Of a DNA stretch of 64,000 nucleotides, positions 36,701 to 46,300 are shown one piece after another. This DNA comes from Allacma fusca. Lineage: Eukaryota > Arthropoda > Collembola > Symphypleona > Sminthuridae. The stretch covers positions 42,602,600 to 42,666,599 of the forward strand of contig OX359250.1 in assembly GCA_947179485.1 (NCBI GenBank). The letters are read 5' to 3'. The notes under the pieces are model-generated. The model was not told the origin of the DNA, ran no database searches, and worked only from the letters and a program-made list of their open reading frames with translations. Position 1 is the first letter of the stretch; every line of letters starts with the position of its first letter. The translations under genes and the position numbers were made by a program.

Positions 36701-39700
36701 GAGTTTACCAGTCACCGGGAGGTCGAATCTACGTACACCCACCCGTGCACGCGTTGCGGACACCGCCACTTGACGTTAGTGAAACAGCTTTAAGAACATT
36801 GGTGCAAGTAGGGAGACAACTACGGGAACAGAATCCGTCATTGACTATTGCAAATACCATCAGAAATTCTGACACAGGTACTTACTATCAGGCATTTAGA
36901 CCCCAAGACAGGTTTACCGTCTATCAATCACCAAGAGGCTCGTTATACAACAGTCTACCGATAGGACGCACAGGTATACACCGCCACAGTTTACGAGGTC
37001 GAGACATCCTGCAGCGAGCAACCAACAACAACAGGACCATCATAGAAGGTGGAGAGCTTGTAACAGCACCACAACCACCACCTTCAGAACAAACATCTAG
37101 AAGCAACGAGTCGTACGTCCAAGGTGACACGTTAAGGTCACGGACAGCAACACCTGCATCTACGACACGTGCAGCAACGACTTTTGCAGTACCAGCTAGA
37201 CCAACCGGAAGGTTCATAACCAGGTCAGCAAACCAACCAACGACACCGACAGCTCCAGCTGTCCCCGTCAGACCAAATTCAGCAGCAGCAGGACCATCTC
37301 GAGTAACAACAACTCCAACCACAAGTCAAGGTAAAGTCAATTGGCTTGACGACTTGCAATACGGAGTCAATATTTGGACAGGACCCAGTGGCAGAGTGTA
37401 CACCAGCGAGAACGAAGCAACCGAAGACGAGTTAGTACCAAGCAGAGTAACAGTGAGACAATACGCTAGGATCGCCCGAAAACAAGACAGATTCAGAAAC
37501 CAGGGGGTAGAAAACGAAGCGACCTGGACAGGTCAAGTGAGACGCCTGATCTATTACAACAGAAGGGACGGTATCATACAACGAAGGTTCAGACCAGCAA
37601 GGGATTCAAACTTTGAAGCATTTGCAGCCACAAGAGCTGAACACGAAGAAATTGTTCTGAGTGAACACCCGATATTTACCTTCTGGAATATAATCACCCG
37701 AAGATCGTTAGATCCAGGGCAGATCTCCAGCTACATCGCACCCAACTTCAGACTTTACCATCGACACATCAGTCTACCGAACGGCGTTCGCAGACAAAGG
37801 GTACCACCAGGCTTCTTGGAAGAAATCGAGAACGAACACGACCACCAAGAGGCACTGAATAGATTAATTCACGACCCTAACGTAGAAATCTTGAGTGACA
37901 CGTCCAGCGAGGAAGAAGAAGAGCAGGTAATACAGAGAGACACTCCGAGACGTGAGAGTGGTCAGCATAGCAGTGCACAGTCTAGCGTAGAGACAGAGCA
38001 CATCTTTATTGGAATTGACGAAGAGGACTTCATTATCCCAGAAGAAGCAGGTCAATTCACGATAAGAATCTCTATAGACGACGCCTACGACGCAGCGTTC
38101 AGAGCAATCGAAAGAGACGAAGAAATACAAGAGGAAGTCCGATTTGTGGATAACACCGGAGAAACTCACTTCTTCCCAAGGATCCGACTCCGAGACCTTA
38201 GTCCGGAAACTCAAGTAGTACTCACTCAAGTCAGGAAAAGACGTAAACCCTTACGAGCACGCCGTCAAATTGGAAATAACCAACCCAGACCACCAGGCCC
38301 AGGACCAGGTGGATCAGGGAGAGGAAACCAGCCGAGAGGAGCTAATAACAACAACTCCCACAACCAGCGACCATCACAATCAAGGTCAAACCTAGGTCGA
38401 AGAGGCTCAAGAGGAGGTAGACACATCGGAGGCAGACAGAGAGCAAGGAGTGACCCCGGAAGTTCCGGAGGAAGTAGCTCATCATCCAGCTCCAGTAGTA
38501 GCAACTCAAGTAACCCTCACGACTTCGAAGCCTTCGACAACTGGAGGAATAGACAGATTGTGAACAGAAATAATTTTTTCAACCAGGTCAACGTTAACAT
38601 CATCAACCCATACGTACCAATTAATCGCAATCAAGGAATACGTATTGAGGAAGTTGCAGACCAAGAACAGGTACGAATAATTCCAAGGAGACATCTGGAC
38701 GACGACATGACCGCCCTCATGTTTCCCAAAGTAGAATTCAAACCGGGTGTAGATGACCCAGAGACAGCTTTCGCAACAGCCGAACTCCAAACCAACAGGT
38801 TTGGAGGAGATACCATCATAACTAGGATGCAATACGTACAGATCATCTTTGACCCACCCGTCAGGGATTGGATCAGAAATTGGATTGCCGAACGAAGATT
38901 ACATGAGGAACTACCTTACGATACCATAAATTGGGACGAATTTAGAGAGGAATTTTTAATAAGGTACAGCATCACTGACCAAATGATACGTACACTAATG
39001 GAAAAGCGAAAGATGAATACGGATGAAGATCCATGCGCATACATAGATGCGAAATTAGCACTAATCAATAGAGTCGACAGATTTATGCCCGAACTGGAGA
39101 AAATCAGACTCTTACGCGCAGGTTTAACATCCGAATACATAGTTTTCTGCCGAGGATGGACAGCAGGGACTGTAGCAGATTTCATAGAGGGAATCAAGCA
39201 GTATGATGAAGACCGAAAGACGGACGGCGCGGAATCTATTGAGACAAGATTTGCCAAAGTCCAAGAAATGTTGGAGAAATTAACCTCCGGAATGAAACCC
39301 GTTCCAGCGGAAACAACTGTAGTGAAAATAGCTGCAGTGAGAGAACAACAGGACTATCGGAGACCCGAAAATAGACCCAATGACCAACGAGGACGAAGTC
39401 CAGGTCAGGGAAACTTCAATAACTCACGAAATTCCAGCCCAGGTTACGGTAACAATAACAACTACCCGGACAGGGGACGTAACAACCAAGGGTATGATGA
39501 CCGAAGAAATTATGGGAACCGAGGTAGATCTCCAACACCCGAGAGATTCTACAATAATCAAGACAGAAGTAGGCCTCAGTACAGAAATGATGGCAACAGC
39601 TCCAACAACCAAGGTTACCCGCAGCGGAACCAAAACTTCGGATCTAGACAAAGTCCGAACCGACAATACTACAACAACAACCCTAACAATCAGGGAAATC

Positions 39701-40305
39701 GTCAGTGGAATGACCAACAGATGAACCAAGGATACAATCAATCCTACAACGGCTATAACAGCCAAGGATTTAATCAAACTCAAGGCTTTTTGCCACCTCA
39801 AGGGTTTAATCCGAATCAAGGATACCCACCACAACAGGGTTATGCACCATTTCAAGGTTATGCACCTACCCAAGGGTATGGACCATCTCAAGGATACGTA
39901 CCTCAACAAGGATACGGTCAAGGGCAAAATGCAGGGTACGCCAACCCTGGCATGCAGCAAATTCAGGCCAACCCACAAGGTTACCAGAACCAGGGTTATC
40001 AGCCCAACAATAACCAAGGAGGTCAACGACCCCAACAGTACAACAATAATAACAACAGGAGTAGAACTAACTCCAGGGACCGGAACAGCCAAAGCACCGA
40101 CAGAAACAACTCCTGGAGAAATCAACCAGACCGCCAGGAGCAGTCACAACCGATACCGGGACAATTGGCGCTAGAATCCACTCAAACCGACCTAAAGTGT
40201 TTCGGATGTGGAGAGATGGGCCATCTGAGGAGAAATTGCCCACACAAAAGACAATCTAGCCCATATCCGTCGGGAAACTCACAGAGGGGGACGCACCCCC
40301 AGTAA
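33739..40305 (+). CDS. gag: Gag polyprotein of the LTR element (ORF1, 2,188 residues)
   Basis: This encodes the structural protein that forms the retroelement particle. The recognisable capsid-type (Retrotrans_gag) domain is only at about residues 1660-1840, with FGGDTIITRMQYVQIIFD, WDEFREEFLIRY and GWTAGTVADFIEGI. It is preceded by about 1,650 residues rich in Gln, Ser, Thr, Asn and Arg, including three related blocks with VYQSPxGxxY or IWTGPSGRVY (about residues 995-1240), an acidic stretch and a Ser run. After the capsid domain comes an Asn/Arg-rich region, then many QG(Y/F) repeats (about residues 1995-2095), prion-like in composition. A CCHC zinc knuckle CFGCGEMGHLRRNC follows near the C-terminus for RNA binding. 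Most Gag proteins have 300-600 residues, so this is several times longer. The next ORF begins 20 bp downstream in the -1 frame. Confidence 0.93.
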   Translation: MEPEKNQHPSRREPPPAPSIPSRRTTRSAGPVPQNETGLEEILARRKEERKAAKAKANTATAGVDLSSTSSASTSTVMEESGSTTLALSAQSPSGSQAMGHGDNPDNNDESMDVFLDTVSTPATGTATSPKRTPTVATAQTPKFSKTKVVQGQNLHRLAMQRELRDLEVTNLEGQQVQQDQEAEATGEFMLNARGDMVFVSHDADPTIKEILSQFNQPEERPTSSAATSSFEIITDPGSNHTSVEEGEQGFATPESEMEDVTNESPNNVVVSNLTNLVGNGGIPQDTSVQSQQDVQSQGMCSKATGQTEQQVNQQSSTELDDLENSNRPIAIATSTPEIIQQGNLSTHSSFRDNLAITQSDESTEQSEQGDSPTGLPRTNTSIGSDRDQVTTQLNQQLSNLSISDHRKASQSNTTVSQQPDIQQLVRDRFLSRPSPGFSNRGDIGFQRTLSRVSESTEQEGPVEDQLPPIREGQDNIQRVEENFVQLVTGTGVIVPAGSFQQLVATAGFQRNSVENFLVVRGLEGQLIEVYHRLAQNLYTGTVQWTHFFLRLAEVTHRRDNNRDPNREEREVLRTRAFEYGRNVRDNIFIPTDVIRNLLEHRVLSLRSHQAHQDSQIFFNDTPRYTTVIQSGRLSENLEFGQPRQERRVSDESRPGPEQDSNNNGTTQQSVIDSSADDIISRYLRYEQRNPPVTRNPVTGLLEPASRSTLRTISGEPTVQPVTSRRISPESLNTSSSSINKAIAQAIASATLQAGLTTPRNRKSSNSDRDHLRPSNQVTDSNQVDYSSPRSQLFQKSVRRHYRVNSAEENSKLNPRTSPQGITTRERLSNSRCETAIPKGSPRAPTTSPTTQTGNQTPAGSSTAQPRVTPRSSNSCRSTPATGDRGQSSRHSNSHEITQQINPAHVSPTSQNRQVSTENTPRNRPTQPNLQFRPQPTQDDLETPTEEVETTQIGSTSQANVKRDLATTKLYVNTDSTQATNNDQLVHRVYQSPGGRIYVHPPVHALRTPPLDVSETALRTLVQVGRQLREQNPSLTIANTIRNSDTGTYYQAFRPQDRFTVYQSPRGSLYNSLPIGRTGIHRHSLRGRDILQRATNNNRTIIEGGELVTAPQPPPSEQTSRSNESYVQGDTLRSRTATPASTTRAATTFAVPARPTGRFITRSANQPTTPTAPAVPVRPNSAAAGPSRVTTTPTTSQGKVNWLDDLQYGVNIWTGPSGRVYTSENEATEDELVPSRVTVRQYARIARKQDRFRNQGVENEATWTGQVRRLIYYNRRDGIIQRRFRPARDSNFEAFAATRAEHEEIVLSEHPIFTFWNIITRRSLDPGQISSYIAPNFRLYHRHISLPNGVRRQRVPPGFLEEIENEHDHQEALNRLIHDPNVEILSDTSSEEEEEQVIQRDTPRRESGQHSSAQSSVETEHIFIGIDEEDFIIPEEAGQFTIRISIDDAYDAAFRAIERDEEIQEEVRFVDNTGETHFFPRIRLRDLSPETQVVLTQVRKRRKPLRARRQIGNNQPRPPGPGPGGSGRGNQPRGANNNNSHNQRPSQSRSNLGRRGSRGGRHIGGRQRARSDPGSSGGSSSSSSSSSSNSSNPHDFEAFDNWRNRQIVNRNNFFNQVNVNIINPYVPINRNQGIRIEEVADQEQVRIIPRRHLDDDMTALMFPKVEFKPGVDDPETAFATAELQTNRFGGDTIITRMQYVQIIFDPPVRDWIRNWIAERRLHEELPYDTINWDEFREEFLIRYSITDQMIRTLMEKRKMNTDEDPCAYIDAKLALINRVDRFMPELEKIRLLRAGLTSEYIVFCRGWTAGTVADFIEGIKQYDEDRKTDGAESIETRFAKVQEMLEKLTSGMKPVPAETTVVKIAAVREQQDYRRPENRPNDQRGRSPGQGNFNNSRNSSPGYGNNNNYPDRGRNNQGYDDRRNYGNRGRSPTPERFYNNQDRSRPQYRNDGNSSNNQGYPQRNQNFGSRQSPNRQYYNNNPNNQGNRQWNDQQMNQGYNQSYNGYNSQGFNQTQGFLPPQGFNPNQGYPPQQGYAPFQGYAPTQGYGPSQGYVPQQGYGQGQNAGYANPGMQQIQANPQGYQNQGYQPNNNQGGQRPQQYNNNNNRSRTNSRDRNSQSTDRNNSWRNQPDRQEQSQPIPGQLALESTQTDLKCFGCGEMGHLRRNCPHKRQSSPYPSGNSQRGTHPQ

Positions 40306-40325
40306 CGGAAGATATCCAAGAAAGA

Positions 40326-43300
40326 ATGAATGCAATTATAGCAACTAGAGTAGAAAGTCAGTCAAAAGACGACGAAGAATTAGAAATTATTGATCTCAAC
40401 CCATGTCGTTTATCAAACGGCAACAAATCAACTTTACAAGTACAAATATGCAGTATGATGATACCAGCGTTACTAGATTCAGGAGCAACAAGATCCTGTA
40501 TCCAAAGAAACTTAGTACCAAGATGTGCGGAAATAAAAGAAGTTCCAAGCGCTCTGCGAGTAGCAGTAGCAAATGCGGAATTGGTAAAACCAATCTGCCT
40601 TACCAAATTCACAATGATGATTGAAGGTGAAAAGCTTTTATTCAAAGGTCTAGTGATGGAAACACTAGAACCACGAATGATTATAGGTGAAGATCTTCTA
40701 TCACGTTATGGAATAACGTTGGATTACAAGAATAATGAAATACGGAGTGACCAATTTCAAACAGTTCCAATGACTAGAGACACTCATCTCTACGTCGGAG
40801 AGAAAAAGGCCGACATAGAATTTGTCAGGTCAATTTTTTCATTTCATGAAGTCAAAGGACCAAAGAATATGATGTGCAGGACTCGAAAAGCAGTCACAAT
40901 ACCAGCCTATGGACACATGAAAGTGCCCATACATATTCCAAAACGCATTAAAAAGGATTTTTATTTACAACCATCAGAGAAACTATACACCAGCAAGCGA
41001 CTTTTAGTAGCCGCAGGTGTAGTACCAAATGAAGAACCTTTTGCATATGTATTTAATCCAGCTCCATGCCCACAAACAATGTACGGACGTACAGCTATAG
41101 GTCATGCTGAGGAAAATTTTGATCTCATCAAAATCAAGCGCAATCAATTACGTGATGCTCATAAAAGGCTCACACAAGAACAGCTCGATTGTTTCGACGT
41201 CAATGAAGAGCTCGATGAAGAGGGAAGAGCCAAGTACCGAGCATTGTTGACAAGATATCCAGAATGTTTCGCATTTAACAAGGGAGATTTGAAAGAACCA
41301 GCGTGGATCGATCCCATTCGGATCCATACGGGAAATAATCCACCCGTTCAGGCAAAACCTTTCCCTTGCTCACCTATGGAGCGACAAAAAGTACGAGAGG
41401 AAGTACAAAAGATGTTAGACGCGGACATAATAAAGGAAGTAAACGGACCTTACAGCAGTCCACTATTTCTCATCAAAAAGAAAGACGGAACATTTAGATC
41501 AGTTGTGGATTATCGAGCATTAAACAAAACCATCACAGATCAAGTTTACCCTTTAGCAAGAATAGATGACATACTTATGCAATTTGGAAAATCTGCAATG
41601 TTCGACACTCTTGACATGGAGTCAGGCTTCTTTCAACTATTAATACACGAGGATGATCAAATTATAACCTCTTTCATTACACAGGACGGATTATATGCAT
41701 TCAAACGACTACCTATGGGAGTCAAGATTGCACCGTCAGCTTTTCAGCGAGCAGCAGATCAAATGCTGGGCTCACTCAAATTTAGGGGAGCCATGGTATA
41801 TTTAGATGATGTAATCTCTTATGGAATTCATCTTTTGGACAAATTAGCATCTCTCGAAGAATTGATGTTAAGAGCCAGCAACAAGAACTTTAAGTTCAAA
41901 CCAAAGAAATGCAAATTTGGATACTTTGAAGTAATTGTTTTAGGATTTAAAGTATCCAGGGAAGGCACCAGTCCAGATCCTGCAAAGGTGGACGCTATTA
42001 GACATGTGCCAATACCAAAATCCGAAACAGAAGCTAGAAGATTTTTCGGAATATGCAGTTTCTATAGAAAATACATCAAGGACTTCGCAAAAATTGCTAG
42101 TCCCATCTCACAATCATGGATTGGAAGTAAAGGGAAATCTGAAGGACAAAAACGCATAAGATGCTTCCAATGGAGTGCAGATGCAACAATTGCCTTCAAC
42201 ATTCTCAAAACCAAATTAATGACACAGCCAGTCCTAGCTCATTTCAACCCAGAGTTGGATTGCATACTACATACAGATGCATCAATCTCAGGACTAGGAT
42301 GCTGTATACTTCAAGATGACGGAGGAGAACATCCAATAGCTTATGCTTCAAGGACACTAATTCAGTCAGAAAAGAATTACTCAGTCACAGAATTAGAACT
42401 AGCAGCAGTCGTATATGCAGTTCGCAAATTCAGACAATATCTTTATTTGAGAAAATTTTTAATCAGATCAGATCATTTAGCATTGTGCTACTTAAGATTA
42501 CAAAAAGATCCAAACCACCGAATAAGTAAGTTTGTAAATAAACTACAGGAATTTGACTTTCAAGTCACATACAAGAAAGGAGCATTACACTTGGATGCAG
42601 ACTTTCTATCCAGAGCTCCATTACCCTATACAAAGGAAGATTTGGAAGATACAGAGGACCGAGTGATCGAATTTGACCCAGACCCGGTCAAGGAACACAA
42701 AATTGCTTTGGAAGAGCAGAAACAAATCCCTCAGGGGAATATAATAATGCCACCACCAGCGTGTGCAGCCAGCCTTACGACCAGGGAAAGCTATAAGGGA
42801 AAATATTGGACGGATGACGAAAGTCAATCCTCAGACGAAGAGGAAGCCATAATCCCGCAGCGACAAAATCCATGGTCAGGAAGATTGAAAGGTCAACCCA
42901 GGCGTAAAGTCAAATCACAAGTGGAAATTTTAGTACCTCAACCGAATTTGGAGGAAACGGATTGGGAGAACCATACAATGAGCGTAAAGAGCCGTGTCAA
43001 TGAAGTAACACACAGCTACTCAGCGCTCAAAGAATGGAAATTATCCGTTGATGACATCGTTACAATCCACGAATTTCGGGAGGATGATCCACAAGAGGAT
43101 GAAAACACCTGGAAATATACCAATGAGTATATCTACGAGAAGAATCTCAAACTAATACAGGAAATAGAGCTTCACAATGCTACAATAAATGAACTAGACA
43201 TGAAGGAATTTCTATCACCAGATAAAGTTCAAAATGAGAATGAAGATTTTGACAGAAATACTATCATTGACATTGGAATGGGGACGGATTGGTCTCCTAC

Positions 43301-46300
43301 CCCAAAGTCAACGGCAGCAACAACGTCACAAAGTCCAGCCAACGGGAAGGTTGACATTGATTCACCAAAATCCCAAGGGCAGATGACACGAAGTACAATG
43401 GAATTCACAACAATGGATGGGGCAGGTGAGGCTGAAATTAAAGCTGTACATCTACCACCAGCCATAATTGTAGACTCCGATACGGAAGTCCATGATCAAA
43501 CATTGAAGAATCAGGAAACAGCGGATCTGGTGAGCCAGGCAGCTGAGACTACACAAGAGAAGTCCTCAACTAACCCGCCCACCCATCCCGCCAGTCCTAC
43601 AGAGGCCAAGAAATTGGTACTCACGGATGAAGATAGGAACGTCCAAAAGGAATGCGACCGACCGACACTGAGACAGGAAAAGTTCAGTGTGGAAAATCAC
43701 ATTCCATCCGGACACGATCCCACAGATGAGGAGAAATGGTTTGCATTTGAAGAAATTTGGAGGAATCCAACGCCAGCAAAAGGAGATGAATGGAAGCTCA
43801 AACAGGAAGTTATTTCGCAATTGAAGACATACACTGCACAATCTGCCAGGAAGATTGATCAAGTTCCTGATGCAGAAAGTCCAGGATATGCTAACAATCC
43901 GGATCTTGATACCCCACAGCGGATCAAGGCGATGAAGATTTCCAGAGATGTGGATGAATGGATGAAAAATATCCAACGAAGATCTGCAGCATGCGAGTCG
44001 GAGGAAAACAAAAACCCTCCGCCGTCGCATACGTACATATCCACAGAGAATCCAGATGATGAAAATAATTTCTCTCTACTGGCAACCACAGTAGAAGAGC
44101 TGAGGAAAGATATCCAGGAAGGTGAAATTAGATTCACCAATGGAAGATCATGGAAGATTCAACCTCTGAAAGGGCAGGGTGTTGTGACAAGTAAAAGGAC
44201 GTCACATTCACTATGTCTTTCACAGGATGAAGACCAAAGGAATAAAGACGCTCAGAAAACTGAGAACATGTCATTAAATAGAGCAATAAAATTTGTTCCA
44301 GGAGCTCACGCACTACAGGGGTGCGAAGGGAGCAAAGATACTTTTTCCACACACAAGCCTGTGTGTAGGACACTTGAAGATGAAGAGCAAGTTACTATGT
44401 TAGAGGAACATAACATGCAGGAGATGCAAAGGGACGATCCAGACTGTGTATTCATCATGGACAAAATAAAGATGCGGCATACGTTAAATTGGAAGGACAA
44501 AGAAAAGTATAGCCGATATGAAATTGATGAAGAAGGGATTCTTACTATAGTACATAAAGATGGACGTAAGCTATACGTACCCCGAGTACTTAGAAATTTC
44601 CTACTATCAAAAGCTCATGATGGGATCCTATGCGGAGGACATTTAGGATTCCAGAAAACTCTTCATAGACTCAACAAAAATTATTTTTGGAGAAAAATGA
44701 ACGTCTCAGTAGCAAAATATGTCATGTCATGTGAAAGTTGCCAAGCAGCCAAATCCATGAGAATGAAGCCAGCAGGATTACTTCATCCAATCAGGATAGA
44801 AAATGTAGGAGATGCATTATGTATTGATCTCATTGGACCCATGCAAATTAGCATAAAAGGGAATAAGTACATTATAATCGCACAGGATTATGTTTCAAAG
44901 TTCGTGATCGCAGAAGCAATTCCAGATAAAACTGCTGACAGGATAGCAGAATTTTTGCTTCACAAAGTAGTTTTAAAATACGGACTGTTCAAAAACTTGC
45001 TGAGTGACGGAGGATCCGAATTCAGAGCGGAAATCACTCAAGCATTACTTCGCAGATTAGGCATGAACCATTCGACATCTACAGCACTAAGACATAATAG
45101 TGTTGGACAAATAGAAAGAATGGTCCAGACTATAAGCACTATGCTGAGTCATTATACTCAAAAAGAGCAAGCATTATGGTGCAGTTGTTTACCGTTTCTA
45201 ATAAATGCTTACAATTGCAGTCACCATGACGTGACCAAAGAAACTCCTTATTTTATGATGTTTAGGCGACAACCTATATATGATTTTAACTTACAACTGT
45301 GTTTAAGCAGCGTCGACACAAATTTTATGAGTGCTGAGGAAGCCACTACTAGAATAGAAAAAGCTATTGCTAAGATAAGGGAACGTCAGGACTACAGTAA
45401 GGATTGGTATGATAGGAAAAGAAGGTTCGTTAAATTCAACATCGGAGACACAGTGCGAGTCTTTACACCGACCAGGATAGTTGGAAAGAGCGAACGCTTT
45501 CTTCACCCTTACAAAGGACCCTTTGTAGTCATAGAAGTTTTAGCCAAAGACAATTATATCATTCAAGACCTTAGGAATTCTAAAAAGAGACAGAAAGTCC
45601 ATGTGGAGAGGCTTAAGAAGTGCCTGCAGCGAGAACACATTGAGGACGAGTATAGTTACGATTTAGATTCCGATATAGTGGAATTGGTAACAAAACGAAA
45701 TTGGAACAAGTGTGGAAAAATTACAGTGAGTCAGCCACGGTCAATTCTTAAGAGTTCGACCACTTCAGATAACAGTTCAACTACGAGCAAGAAGGTGACT
45801 TTCAAAGTTCAACCTGCTCAAACCGAAGAAATAACTAGAGAATTTTCATCCGAAAATTACTCAGACAGTTCAAGTGACCAAGCTCAGCCAGTACAACAGA
45901 GAGGAGAATTTTGTGACAAAAATTACTCACACTCTCAAATCACCCCAAGTGAAGGAGGGAAATCAAACCAGGGACAACATCAACACAAGGATAATATTCA
46001 AGGAGGAAAAGGTACTAATAAGCAGTCAAGTACACAAGTAAGAAAATTTTCGTCAGAAAATTATTCAGATAATCGGGAATTTTTAGATAAAAATTACCCA
46101 TATTTCACTCGCTCGAAAGTAAATGAACACCCTAGAGGAAATCAGGGACGAGATAAGGGGATTGAAACAACAGAGGAATTTAGTCCAAATAAAAATTTGG
46201 AAGTACGCAGCTCAGGAAGAGTACATCAAACAGAGAATCGCAGATTTAGAACTGCTAATTCAGGAGACAAAACCTCAAACGTCAAGTTTCTGCCCACAAG

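Noticed and set aside
36924-40125. Minus-strand open frames within the retroelement Gag region
   Set aside because: They are antisense shadows of an A-rich, repeat-rich coding strand.
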